Shown piece after piece: positions 8,781 to 18,000 of a stretch of 64,000 nt of DNA (the stretch's first letter is position 1; every line of letters begins with the position of its first letter). Source of the stretch: Pseudomonas sp. B21-023. GTDB lineage: Bacteria; Pseudomonadota; Gammaproteobacteria; Pseudomonadales; Pseudomonadaceae. Below the pieces are notes generated by a model. That model saw only the letters and a list, made by a program, of their open reading frames with translations, was not told the origin of the DNA and made no database searches. Made by a program: the position numbers and the translations under genes. Location: assembly GCF_024749165.1 (NCBI RefSeq), contig NZ_CP087190.1:4747501-4811500 (forward strand), given 5' to 3'.

Positions 8781-10157
8781 TCAGATACCGCCAGCGGTGA
8801 GTTTTTCCGGGTCCAGCAGCGCTTCGAGCTGGTCACGCGACAGGTCGGTGTGCTCCAACGCCACGTCGATGATCGGACGCCCCTGCTTGTAGGCGGTCTT
8901 GGCGATCTCGGCGGCCTTCAGGTAGCCGATGATCGGGTTGAGCGCGGTGACCAGGATCGGGTTGCGCGACAGCGCTTCCTTGAGCTTGGCCTCATTGACC
9001 TTGAAGCTGGCAATCGCCTTGTCGGCCAGCAATCGGCTGACGTTGGCCATCAGCTCGATGCTCTCCAGCAGGTTGCGGGCGATTACCGGCAACATCACGT
9101 TGAGCTCGAAGTTGCCCGACTGGCCGGCCACGGCGATGGTCGTGTCGTTACCGATTACCTGAGCGGCGACCATGGCGGTGGCCTCCGGGATCACCGGGTT
9201 GACCTTGCCCGGCATGATCGAAGAGCCTGGTTGCAGACCCTGCAGCTCGATTTCACCAAGGCCGGCGAGCGGGCCGGAGTTCATCCAGCGCAGGTCGTTG
9301 GCGATCTTCATCAGCGCCACGGCAGCCGTCTTGAGCTGGCCCGACAGCGCCACCGCGGTGTCCTGGGAGCCGATCAGGGCAAACAGGTTCTCGCCGGGGG
9401 TGAACTCGACCTGGGTCAGGACGCTCAACTGGCGGGCAAAGCCTGCGGCGAACTGCGGGTGGGCATTGATCCCGGTGCCCACGGCCGTGCCGCCCTGAGC
9501 CAGCGCTTGCAGGCTCGGCAGCGTGGCTTCGATATGCGCCTGGGCCCCCTTGATCTGGGCGGCCCAGCCACCAAGCACCTGGCTCATGCGTACCGGCATC
9601 GCGTCCATCAAATGGGTGCGGCCGGTCTTCACGTGCTTGTGCACCTCGACTGCCTTGGCCTCGATCACCTGGGTGAGATGGCGCAAGGCCGGCAGCAGCT
9701 GTTCGTGCAGGGCCAGGGCGGCGCTGACATGAATGGTGGTGGGGATGATGTCGTTGCTGCTCTGGCCACAGTTGACGTGGTCGTTGGCATTGACCGGCTC
9801 GCCCAGCACATGGCTGGCCAGGGTCGCGATGACCTCGTTGGCGTTCATGTTCGAGCTGGTGCCGGAGCCGGTCTGGAACACGTCCACCGGGAAGTGCCGG
9901 ATGAAATCCTCGGCCAGCAACTGTTCCACCGCCTTGACGATGGCCGCGCCCTGCCCTGCGCTCAGCTGTTCCAGCTCGACGTTGGCCTTGGCCGCAGCGG
10001 CTTTGGCCAGCAGCAAGGCGCGGATGAACTGGGCCGGCATCGGCTTGCCGCTGACCGGGAAGTTGTCGACCGCGCGCTGGGTCTGGGCACCGTACAGGGC
10101 CTGGGCCGGCACCTGCAGTTCACCCATGCTGTCGCGCTCGATACGGGTATCACTCAT
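8781..10157 (-). CDS. fumC: Class II fumarate hydratase FumC (iron-independent)
   Basis: Interconverts fumarate and malate in the TCA cycle without an iron-sulfur cluster (458 residues). The aspartase/fumarase signature GSSIMPGKVNPV is present near residue 318, along with the substrate-binding GSGTSSNMNANEV segment and KTGRTHLMDA. The ATG at 10157 follows AAGGA; a TTG two codons upstream is less likely. The start overlaps the fagA stop. This is the oxygen- and iron-stable fumarase made when Fur repression is lifted, replacing iron-sulfur fumarases. Confidence 0.97.
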   Translation of the reverse strand: MSDTRIERDSMGELQVPAQALYGAQTQRAVDNFPVSGKPMPAQFIRALLLAKAAAAKANVELEQLSAGQGAAIVKAVEQLLAEDFIRHFPVDVFQTGSGTSSNMNANEVIATLASHVLGEPVNANDHVNCGQSSNDIIPTTIHVSAALALHEQLLPALRHLTQVIEAKAVEVHKHVKTGRTHLMDAMPVRMSQVLGGWAAQIKGAQAHIEATLPSLQALAQGGTAVGTGINAHPQFAAGFARQLSVLTQVEFTPGENLFALIGSQDTAVALSGQLKTAAVALMKIANDLRWMNSGPLAGLGEIELQGLQPGSSIMPGKVNPVIPEATAMVAAQVIGNDTTIAVAGQSGNFELNVMLPVIARNLLESIELMANVSRLLADKAIASFKVNEAKLKEALSRNPILVTALNPIIGYLKAAEIAKTAYKQGRPIIDVALEHTDLSRDQLEALLDPEKLTAGGI

Positions 10158-10551
10158 CTTCAAGTCCTTGCATCAGTTCTTCGGGAGAAATCGACGGCAG
10201 CAGCACGCAATTGGCGAGCTGCATCGCGTAGGGCTGCCAACGCTGGTTTTGTTCGAGGCGGTCGAGATTGCGCAGGTCGAGCAGCGGCCGCCAGGCCTGG
10301 TCCAGGCACAGGCAGCGCCAGTGCCAGGGCAACATGCGATCGTTGGCGGTATCGAGCAGCAGACGCAAGGCGGTCAAGGCCACCGTCCACGGCGAGGTCT
10401 CGGTGCAGCACACCAGATAGCGGCCTTCGGCGAGGTAGTGCTCGATCAGGCGTGGCTCGTCGGGTTCCAGCGCGCAACGGATGCGCCGGCTGAGCCAGCG
10501 CCAGTTTTCCAGGTAGGGCAGTTCGTGGAGGACGGTTTTCATGAACATCAT
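10150..10551 (-). CDS. fagA: FagA-like protein, first gene of the Fur-regulated operon, function unknown
   Basis: Protein of up to 133 residues, rich in leucine, tryptophan and arginine (for example LPYLENWRWLSRRIRCALEP and MLPWHWRCLCLDQAWRPLLD), with no recognisable enzyme motif or membrane segment. Position and size match fagA (Fur-associated gene) of P. aeruginosa, always directly after the Fur box and before fumC. ATG codons at 10551, 10548 and 10542 are all possible and none has a good Shine-Dalgarno; MKTVLHELPYLENW at 10542 may be the true start. The name is by synteny rather than by sequence comparison. Confidence 0.75.
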   Translation of the reverse strand: MMFMKTVLHELPYLENWRWLSRRIRCALEPDEPRLIEHYLAEGRYLVCCTETSPWTVALTALRLLLDTANDRMLPWHWRCLCLDQAWRPLLDLRNLDRLEQNQRWQPYAMQLANCVLLPSISPEELMQGLEDE

Positions 10552-10564
10552 CGCCGGGTTACTG

Positions 10565-10583
10565 GATAATGATATTCATTATT
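10565..10583 (-). promoter_or_regulatory. Fur box controlling the fagA-fumC-orfX-sodA-zip operon
   Basis: The 19-mer reads GATAATGATATTCATTATT on the plus strand, matching 17 of 19 positions of the classic Fur consensus (GATAATGATAATCATTATC). It is nearly palindromic. It overlaps the -10 element of the promoter called next to it and ends 13 bases before the first possible fagA ATG. Fur with Fe(II) bound there would block the polymerase, so the operon should be induced by iron starvation. Confidence 0.9.
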
Positions 10584-10607
10584 AAGTGATAAATAGAATC
10601 AGTTCAA
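10579..10607 (-). promoter_or_regulatory. Sigma-70 type promoter of the fagA operon
   Basis: Reading on the minus strand, a -35 TTGAAC (10607-10602) is separated by 17 bases from a -10 TAATAA (10584-10579). The Fur box covers the -10 and the expected transcription start. Spacing and position are ideal for a Fur-repressed promoter; the hexamers are reasonable but not perfect. Confidence 0.65.
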
Positions 10608-10621
10608 GCTAGACGATAGGC

Positions 10622-10649
10622 AAAATAAACCCGGCGCGATGGCCGGGTT
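10622..10649 (-). terminator. Rho-independent terminator downstream of pmbA
   Basis: On the minus strand AACCCGG and CCGGGTT form a 7-bp stem with an 8-base loop, followed by TATTTTG. It is placed between pmbA and the divergent-side promoter region of fagA and would stop pmbA transcription from running into the fagA promoter. A paired REP element lies between it and the pmbA stop. Confidence 0.7.
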
Positions 10650-10670
10650 GGGGAAAATGGGAGTTACGGC

Positions 10671-10731
10671 GTGGGAGCGGGCTTGCCCCGCAATGTTCTT
10701 GGAGGGCATCGTGGGGCAAGCCCGCTCCCAC
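10671..10731. repeat. Paired REP palindrome, family A
   Basis: Two inverted copies of a GC-rich unit (arms 10671-10690 and 10712-10731; core GCGGGCTTGCCCC) separated by about 21 bases. The same unit recurs at 27285, 40807, 49152 and 53516. It lies in the pmbA 3' region, before the terminator. This is typical of Pseudomonas REP/BIME elements, which sit between genes and can act as mRNA stabilisers, gyrase sites or transposase RAYT targets. Confidence 0.85.
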
Positions 10732-10754
10732 GTCCTATCCCGACAGAGCGCCGA

Positions 10755-12101
10755 TCAGCTTCCCGCCACCGTCATGCGCTCGATCAGCACCGAGCCGCTG
10801 TGAATATTGCTACGCGTCTCGATATCGCTGCCAATGGCGACGATCTGCTGGAACATGTCCTTCATATTGCCGGCAATGGTCACTTCTTGTACGGCGTGCT
10901 GGATCTCGCCGTTTTCCACCCAGAAGCCCGCCGCCCCCCGCGAATAGTCGCCGGTCACCATGTTCAGCCCATGGCCCATCAGCTCGGTTACCAGCAGGCC
11001 ACGGCCCATGCGCCGGATCAGTGCGGCCTGGTCCTCGACGCCGTGGGTGACAAACAGATTGTGCACGCCACCTGAGTTGGCGGTGCTCGGCAAACCCAGC
11101 TTGCGCCCCGAATAGGTGCCCAGGATGTACGACACCAGCTCGCCTTTGTCGACGAACGGCTTGGCGTAGGTGGCCAAGCCATCGCCATCGAACGCTGCAC
11201 TGCCCAGAGCACGCGGGATGTGTGGCCGCTCGTCGAGGGTCAGCCAGGTGGGGAACAGGCGCTGACCAAGGGTACCCTCGAGGAACGACGACTTGCGGTA
11301 CAGGTTGCCGCCGGAAATCGCCGACAGGAAGCTGCCGAACAGGCCGCCGGCGAGCTCGGCCGAGAATAGCACCGGCACCTCGCAGGTGGGGACCGGGCGG
11401 GCACCCAGGCGGCTTGCCGCGCGCTGCGCGGCACGCAGGCCGATGCTACGCGGGTCGGCCAGCAGCTGGCCCTGGCGATTGACGTCGTACCAGTAGTCAC
11501 GCTGCATCTGCCCATCGGCTTCGGCGATCATCACGCAGCTCAGGCTGTGACGGGTTGAGGCGTAGCCACCGATAAAACCATGGCTGTTACCGTACACCCG
11601 CACACCCTGATGGGTGTTGAGCGTGGTGCCGTCGGCATTGCTGATGCGCTTGTCGGCATCGAACGCCGCTGCCTCGCAGGCCAGCGCCATCTCAATGGCC
11701 TTCTCCGGCTCAATGTCCCAGTCATGGTAGAGATCCAGGTCGGGGATCTCACGGGCCATCAACGCGGCATCGGCCAGACCCGAGCAGGCGTCCTCGGAGG
11801 TATGTTTCGCGATTGCCAGCGCGGCGGCGACCGTCTCGCGGATCGCCTCAGGGCCGCTGGCCGAAGTGCTGGCAGACCCCTTGCGCTGGCCCACGTAAAG
11901 GGTGATGCCGAACCCCTGGTCGCGATTGAACTCGACCGTCTCGACTTCGCGCTGGCGCACCGTGGTGGACAGGCCTTGCTCCAGCGACACCGCCACTTCG
12001 CAGGCGCTGGCGCCCTGGCGGCGCGCCTCGGCGACGATCGCCTCGACCTGCTCCTGCAACGCCGGCAGGTCCTTGGGGCCTACGCTCTGGACTGCACTCA
12101 T
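10755..12101 (-). CDS. pmbA: Metalloprotease PmbA (TldE)
   Basis: Partner of TldD (448 residues). The TldD/TldE heterodimer degrades unfolded peptides and matures microcins and the CcdA antitoxin in E. coli. PmbA is the non-metal-binding subunit: the HExxxH motif seen in TldD is absent here. The ATG at 12101 (MSAVQSVGPKDLPALQEQVE) follows GGAG by 6 bases; a GTG four codons upstream is less likely. It is divergent from yjgA, whose gene separates it from tldD, and ends in a REP pair plus terminator. Confidence 0.95.
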   Translation of the reverse strand: MSAVQSVGPKDLPALQEQVEAIVAEARRQGASACEVAVSLEQGLSTTVRQREVETVEFNRDQGFGITLYVGQRKGSASTSASGPEAIRETVAAALAIAKHTSEDACSGLADAALMAREIPDLDLYHDWDIEPEKAIEMALACEAAAFDADKRISNADGTTLNTHQGVRVYGNSHGFIGGYASTRHSLSCVMIAEADGQMQRDYWYDVNRQGQLLADPRSIGLRAAQRAASRLGARPVPTCEVPVLFSAELAGGLFGSFLSAISGGNLYRKSSFLEGTLGQRLFPTWLTLDERPHIPRALGSAAFDGDGLATYAKPFVDKGELVSYILGTYSGRKLGLPSTANSGGVHNLFVTHGVEDQAALIRRMGRGLLVTELMGHGLNMVTGDYSRGAAGFWVENGEIQHAVQEVTIAGNMKDMFQQIVAIGSDIETRSNIHSGSVLIERMTVAGS

Positions 12102-12210
12102 GGTTTTCTCCACTGAAAATTCTGCGTACGGCTTGGGTCATTCTACGACCGGGCCGGACAAGCGGCCCCCGACTGGTTATCATGGCGGCGATTTCCTGCG
12201 GACGGCCCCC

Positions 12211-12732
12211 ATGGTTGATTCTTACGACGACGCCTTCGATGGCGAAAAAAGCAAAACCCAGATCAAGCGCGAGCTGCATGCGCTGGTCGAACTCGGTGAA
12301 CGCCTCACCACCCTCAAGGCCGACACCCTGGCCCGCCTGCCGCTGACCGACGAGCTGCGCAAGGCGCTGGACGAAGCCAGCAAGCACACCGCCCACGGCG
12401 CCCGCAAACGCCACATGTCGTTCGTCGGCAAGCTGATGCGCGTGCAGGACCTGGACGCCATCCATGCCGTGCTCGAGCAGATCGACAGCTCCAGCCGCCA
12501 GTACAACGAGCGCTTCCACGGCCTCGAGCGCTGGCGCGATCGCCTGATCGACGGTAACGACGAAGACCTCGAGCGCTTCGTCAACGAGTTCCCCGACACC
12601 GATCGCCAGCACCTGCGCTCGCTGATCCGTCATGCCCAGCATGAAAAGGCGCGGAACAAGCCGCCTGCCGCTGCGCGTAAAGTGTTCAAGTACATCCGCG
12701 ACCTCGACGAGACCCAACGCGGGTTGCGCTGA
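12211..12732 (+). CDS. darP: Ribosome biogenesis factor DarP/YjgA (DUF615)
   Basis: Protein of 173 residues that assists late 50S subunit assembly in E. coli. Highly charged and helical, with the family features KSKTQIKRELHALVELGERL and, near the C-terminus, RSLIRHAQHEKARNKPPAAAR. The start MVDSYDDAFDGEKSK fits the family; the Shine-Dalgarno is weak. It is in the standard pmbA-yjgA divergent arrangement. Its 3' end is convergent with tldD, separated by a long perfect hairpin. Confidence 0.92.
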   Translation: MVDSYDDAFDGEKSKTQIKRELHALVELGERLTTLKADTLARLPLTDELRKALDEASKHTAHGARKRHMSFVGKLMRVQDLDAIHAVLEQIDSSSRQYNERFHGLERWRDRLIDGNDEDLERFVNEFPDTDRQHLRSLIRHAQHEKARNKPPAAARKVFKYIRDLDETQRGLR

Positions 12733-12736
12733 GGCC

Positions 12737-12782
12737 ATCGCGGGCAAGTCGCATCGGCGCACCGATGCGACTTGCCCGCGAT
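12737..12782. terminator. Perfect long hairpin between convergent yjgA and tldD (REP-like bidirectional terminator)
   Basis: Two 21-base arms (12737-12757 and 12762-12782) are perfect inverted copies with a 4-base loop CGCA. The arm begins ATCGCGGGCAAG, related to but not the same as the family A REP core. It starts 5 bases after the yjgA stop and ends 7 bases before the tldD stop. There is no T-run, so termination by the hairpin is inferred from its convergent position. Confidence 0.7.
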
Positions 12783-12788
12783 TGAACA

Positions 12789-14228
12789 TCACCCGCCGGT
12801 ACCACCGACGGTGATCGCATCCAGCTTCAGGGTCGGCTGGCCAACGCCCACCGGCACCGATTGACCATCCTTGCCGCACGTGCCCACGCCGCTGTCCAGC
12901 GCCAGGTCGTTGCCGACCATCGACACACCGCGCATCGCTTCCGGACCATTGCCGATCAAGGTCGCACCTTTTACTGGCGCGGTGATCTTGCCGTCCTCGA
13001 TCAGGTAGGCCTCGCTGGTGGAGAACACGAACTTGCCGCTGGTGATGTCCACCTGGCCACCGCCAAGGTTGGCGCAGTAGATGCCTTTCTTCACCGACCG
13101 GATGATTTCCTCGGGATCGCTGTCGCCGGCACGCATGTAGGTGTTGGTCATGCGCGGCATCGGCAGGTGCGCGTAGGATTCGCGCCGGCCGTTGCCGGTC
13201 ACCGCCATGCCCATCAGGCGGGCATTGAGCTTGTCCTGCATGTAGCCCTTGAGGATGCCGTTCTCGATCAGCGTGGTGCACTCGGTCGGAGTGCCTTCGT
13301 CATCGACGCTGAGCGAGCCGCGACGGCCTTCGAGGGTGCCGTCGTCGACGATGGTGCACAGGCTCGAAGCCACCTTTTCACCGATGCGCCCGCTGAACGC
13401 CGAGCTGCCCTTGCGGTTGAAGTCGCCTTCCAGGCCGTGGCCGACTGCCTCGTGCAGCAGCACCCCGGACCAGCCTGGGCCGAGCACCACTGGCAGCGTG
13501 CCGGCCGGAGCGGGAATCGCCTCGAGGTTGACCAGCGCCTGGCGCAGTGCCTCACGGGCGTAACCCATCACCCGCTCTTCACTGAAATAGCGATAGTCGG
13601 TGCGCCCGCCGCCGCCCTGCCCACCACGCTCGCGACGTCCGTTGTGCTCGACGATCACACTGACGTTGAAGCGCACCAGCGGACGCACGTCGGCGGCCAG
13701 GCTGCCATCGGCAGCGGCCACCAGAATGCGTTCCCACACCCCTGCCATGCTCACGCTGACCTGCTGGATACGCGGGTCGAGTGCACGGGTAGCGGCATCC
13801 ACGCGCTTGAGCAGCTCGACCTTCTCGGCGCGGGTGAGTACATCCAGGGGATTGTCAGGCGCGTACAAAGCAGTCACGTCCTGACTGCGGAAGGCTTGCA
13901 CAGTGCCGTTCTGCCCGGCGCGGGAGATCGAACGGGCGGCACGCGCCGCCGAAGTCAGGGCTTCGAGGTTGATCGCATTACTGTAGGCAAAGCCGGTCTT
14001 CTCGCCGGATTGGGCACGCACGCCCACGCCCTGGTCGAGGTTGAAGCTGCCCTCTTTGACGATGCCGTCCTCCAGTGCCCAGGTTTCCGAGATCTGGCCC
14101 TGGAAATACAGGTCGGCGGCATCGATGCCGGGACCGGCCAACTCGCCCAGCACCGTCTGCAAGCTGTCGAGGGTCAACCCGCCCGGGGCCAGGAGCTGCT
14201 CACTGACGGTGGATAACATCTGGCTCAT
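12789..14228 (-). CDS. tldD: Metalloprotease TldD
   Basis: Zinc-dependent peptidase subunit (479 residues) that acts with PmbA/TldE on unfolded substrates. The metal motif HEAVGH is present in LLHEAVGHGLEGDFNRKG near residue 255. The start MSQMLSTVSEQLL was chosen at 14228, two bases after the nitrilase-family gene stop, so the two genes are likely co-transcribed in yhdP-nit-tldD order. The length equals the family norm. Confidence 0.96.
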   Translation of the reverse strand: MSQMLSTVSEQLLAPGGLTLDSLQTVLGELAGPGIDAADLYFQGQISETWALEDGIVKEGSFNLDQGVGVRAQSGEKTGFAYSNAINLEALTSAARAARSISRAGQNGTVQAFRSQDVTALYAPDNPLDVLTRAEKVELLKRVDAATRALDPRIQQVSVSMAGVWERILVAAADGSLAADVRPLVRFNVSVIVEHNGRRERGGQGGGGRTDYRYFSEERVMGYAREALRQALVNLEAIPAPAGTLPVVLGPGWSGVLLHEAVGHGLEGDFNRKGSSAFSGRIGEKVASSLCTIVDDGTLEGRRGSLSVDDEGTPTECTTLIENGILKGYMQDKLNARLMGMAVTGNGRRESYAHLPMPRMTNTYMRAGDSDPEEIIRSVKKGIYCANLGGGQVDITSGKFVFSTSEAYLIEDGKITAPVKGATLIGNGPEAMRGVSMVGNDLALDSGVGTCGKDGQSVPVGVGQPTLKLDAITVGGTGG

Positions 14229-14230
14229 AG

Positions 14231-15082
14231 TCACTCCGAGGTATACGCAGGCCGCAAGGCGTCCTGCGAGAAAAAGCGCCGGTGCGTAGTTACCGGCATG
14301 CGCGCCCGGATGGACGCCTGTTCTTCGATATCGCGTGTGGCGAGCAACACCGCCTCGCCCCGCGCCTGTTGCGCGACGATCCGCCCCCAGGGGTCGACGA
14401 TCGCCGCCTGGCCGTGGGTTTCCCGCGGCCCCGGATGCAGGCCGCCCTGGGCGGCCGCCAGTACGTAGCACTGGGTCTCGATGGCCCGTGCGCGAATCAG
14501 CACTTCCCAGTGCGCCGCCCCGGTCACCGCGGTGAACGCCGCCGGTGCGCTTATCAGTTCGGCCCCAGCGGCGCGCAACGCGCTGTACAGCTCGGGGAAG
14601 CGCAGGTCATAGCACACCGACAGGCCCAGGCGGCCCACCGGTGTGTCGGCCACCACCACCCGGCTGCCGTGGGCATAATCGTCCGACTCGCGGTAGCGGC
14701 CACGGTTGTCGGCCACGTCCACATCGAACAGGTGCAGCTTGTCGTAGCGAGCGGCGATCTCGCCGTGCTCGTCGACCAGTAACGAGCAGGCATGGGCCTT
14801 GGCCTCCGGCTGGCCGACCGGCGGCAGCGGCAGGGTACCTGCGACTATCCATAACCTGAGGTCGCGAGCGGTGCGTTTCAACCATGGCAGGATCGGCCCC
14901 TCGCCCAGCGCCTCGGCCCTGCCGATGGCGGCGGCGTCGCGCCGGCCCATGGCCGCGAAGTTTTCCGGCAACACCGCCAGGCGCGCGCCTCCGGCTGCGG
15001 CCTGCTCGAGCAGCGCCGTGGCACGTTGCAGGTTGGCCAGCACATCGTCCTGGCTGACCATCTGGATCACTGCTGACGTCAT
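14231..15082 (-). CDS. Nitrilase-superfamily amidase, Nit1/deaminated-glutathione amidase-like
   Basis: Carbon-nitrogen hydrolase of 283 residues. The catalytic Glu-Lys-Cys triad is visible in LPENFA (near 41), YDKLHLFDVD (near 114) and SVCYDLRFPELY (near 152). The LHLFDVDV segment resembles Nit1/YbeM enzymes that hydrolyse deaminated glutathione, so metabolite repair is the likely job; substrate is not proved. The ATG at 15082 (MTSAVIQM) follows AGGGG; a GTG two codons earlier is possible. It sits between yhdP and tldD, which are adjacent in E. coli. Confidence 0.9.
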   Translation of the reverse strand: MTSAVIQMVSQDDVLANLQRATALLEQAAAGGARLAVLPENFAAMGRRDAAAIGRAEALGEGPILPWLKRTARDLRLWIVAGTLPLPPVGQPEAKAHACSLLVDEHGEIAARYDKLHLFDVDVADNRGRYRESDDYAHGSRVVVADTPVGRLGLSVCYDLRFPELYSALRAAGAELISAPAAFTAVTGAAHWEVLIRARAIETQCYVLAAAQGGLHPGPRETHGQAAIVDPWGRIVAQQARGEAVLLATRDIEEQASIRARMPVTTHRRFFSQDALRPAYTSE

Positions 15083-15096
15083 GACCACCCCTGGGG

Positions 15097-18000
15097 TTAC
15101 TTGTCGAAAGGTTTCACAAAGGTGATTTTAGGCTCTTTGACCGGACCCTCGACGCGATAATGCACGCTGGCGAAGCGCGCCACCCGGTCACCGATCAGAC
15201 GATCGACGAGGAACAGCGCGCCACCGACCGCCGGCGCGCCAACAATCAAGGCGGCCAATGGCAGGTTGTTGGTGACCGGCAACGTCACCAGCAGCTTGGC
15301 GTCGACCCGATCACGGACGAAGTCCATGGTGCCGTCGAGTTCGAAATTGCTCGACGGGCCGGTGACGGTGATCGGCTCCCGCGTCACGTAGACCCCTTCG
15401 CTGGCCACCAGCAGGCCTTTGACCCGATCGTAGGCCAGGCCCTTGCTGAACAGGTCGGAGAAGTCCAGGCGCAGGCGTCGGCCAATGGAGTTGAAGTTGA
15501 GCAGCCCGAATACCCGCAACGCCTGGGCGCTGCCCTCGACCTCGACGAACTGACCGCTGCGCAGCGCCGCGTCGAGGCTGCCGGAGTACCGGTTGAGGCT
15601 GACCCAAGCCGGCGAGCCCGGCCAGCGGCCATCCACGTCCATGCGGAAGTCGCGGCTGGTGACGGTGGGGGCAAAACCCCAGGCCTTGAGCACATTCCCC
15701 AGGTCCTTGCCGTCGACGCGGCCTTTGTACCAGCTGGACGTGCTGCCGGGCTCGCCTTCCCAGCCACCGCTGCCGTCGATGTGCAGCCCCTTGAGGTCCA
15801 GGTCGATGTCGCTCATGGCCATGCCCCGGGGGGTCTGGCGCAGCTTCAGGGTGGCGCTGCCAAACAGGTCGTCACCGCGGTACAGCTTGTCGATGGTCAG
15901 GTCCAGCGGCGGCGCCTTGCGCGGGTCGAACCCGGCCAATGGGTCCGGCGCATTCTCGGCCTGGGCCTCGTTCGGGTCGGCGGGTGGCAGGCGCAGGCTC
16001 TGCAGGCGGACAGTCATGGGCGCGGCCTTGGCATCGGGAATGCGCGCATTGCCGATGACTTCCTGGCTGTCCAGGCGCAGGTCCCAGGCCGGGCCACCAC
16101 GCATCAGGCGGATCACCGCCTGGTTGAGGTCCATGCCGAACGCCTTGAGCTGTCCGATGCTGAGGTCAACGCTCTGCAGGTTCTGCCGGGCACTGCCGCC
16201 CGGATCCTTGCCGGCGAAGCGCTCCATCTGTTGCTGCCAAGGGGCCAGGTCCAGCGTCTCCAGCCGGCCACGCACCCGCAGGCCCTGGCCAGACGGCAAG
16301 CTGGCCTCGCCCGTGCCCAGCAACAGCTCGCCACGCCCTTGGGCCAGCTTGTCGGCAGGCGCGGCATAAGCGAAGCGGGCCAGGTCCGCGTAGCTGCCAT
16401 CGATGCGCCGTTCCGGGCCCTGCAGGGTCAGGCTGAAACGGCTGTCGCGGGTCTCTGCGGCGGCCTTGCCAAAAGGCGCCGGCAGATCGATGGCCAGGCC
16501 CTTGAGCGACGAATTGACGGTCAAGCGGTTGTCACGACTGCCCAGTGTTACTTGCACCTGATAGGGCAGCTCACCCGAGGCTGGCAGCGGCTGCGCGAGC
16601 TGCAACCAGTCGGTCAGGGCCTTGAGGCCGACCTGGCCATTGGCATTGATCCGGGTCTGGAGCTGCCCACCCTGTCCTTCTGCGGTGATTTGCGCGCTGA
16701 CCGCCTTGCCAAAGGCGTGCAGGCTGATGTCCTTGCCGCTCAGGCCCTTGTCGAGGTCAAAGGTGAAGTCGCCCTTCAGCTGGCTCAATTCCAGGGCCGG
16801 GGGCGCCACTTTCAAAGTAGCGTCGGCTGTCGCGAAGTTCACCAGCACCTTGGGCCGCTGCCCATGGGCCAGGGGTACGTCGAGCTTGATCTTGCCCTTG
16901 AGCGGCCCCTCGCCTTCCCAACCGGCGAAGATCTCCCCAGTGCCGATGGGCGCTTCCTTGAGGATCTTCAAGCCATCGCCGAGGCTGCCGTCGAAATTAC
17001 CGTCGAGGATCAGGTGGCTGTGCTGGTCGCCTTCGACATGGGGAATATCGACGCTGACATCACTGACCTTGGTGTCCAGCAGCAGACCATGATGGGCCTG
17101 GATGCGCACACCGGTGTCTTCGATATACACATTGCCGTCAACCTGCTGCACCTGTGGCCAGCCTGGCTGGAAGTCCAGCGCGGCGTCATGCACCTTGAAG
17201 AACAGGCTGATATCGCGGGCATGGGGCGGCGCATTGTGATGCAGCGAACCCTGGTACTGGAAATAGCCCTCGTCGACATTACCCTTGACGATGGCGCTGC
17301 GCAGCCATTCGTCCAGGGCGGGGCTGAGCACCTCGGGCAGGTACTTGGCGGTGTAGCGCCCGTCGCCTTCGGTAAGGCCGACGCGCAGGTCCATGTAGTC
17401 TTCGTGGCCCGGCTGCAGGTGGATGCGAATAAGGAAGTCCGCCGCGATCTTGCCCTCGTCGCCCACTACCTTGATGTAGGGGGCAACCAGGGTGAAAGCC
17501 TCCTTGTCCAGGGTCCAGGTCAAGCGCGCATTGGCTTTCGGGTAATGCCAGGGTTTGCCGAAGATTGGGTACAGGTGCAGCATGAACGCCTGGGTATCCA
17601 GGCGCAGCTCGCCATGCCCAAGGTCACCGCTGATCGCCCCGGAGACATTGCCCGCCGCCGGCGCGCCGTGATAGGCATCGAAACCGACCTTCTCCAGATT
17701 GGCGGCAAACTGCAGCCGTTGGTCGCCCTCGGCCTTGGGTCGGATGTCCAGGCGCACGTTGCGCAGGGCGCCGCTGACCTTGAGCGCATCGACCACGGTC
17801 ATCAGCTTGTCCGGCAATGGCGCCAGGGCGTCGATCAAGGGCGTCAGCGGGGTCAGGTCGAGGCGGTCCGCCTGCACCTGCCAGCTTTCCTCGGCCGGGT
17901 TCTGGCCCGGACGCTGTGCCAGTTGCAGGTGCGACTCCCAACGGTTCTTGCCAAGGCTCATGGCCAGCGAGTCGACGACGACGTCGAAGCCCTGGTCCCG

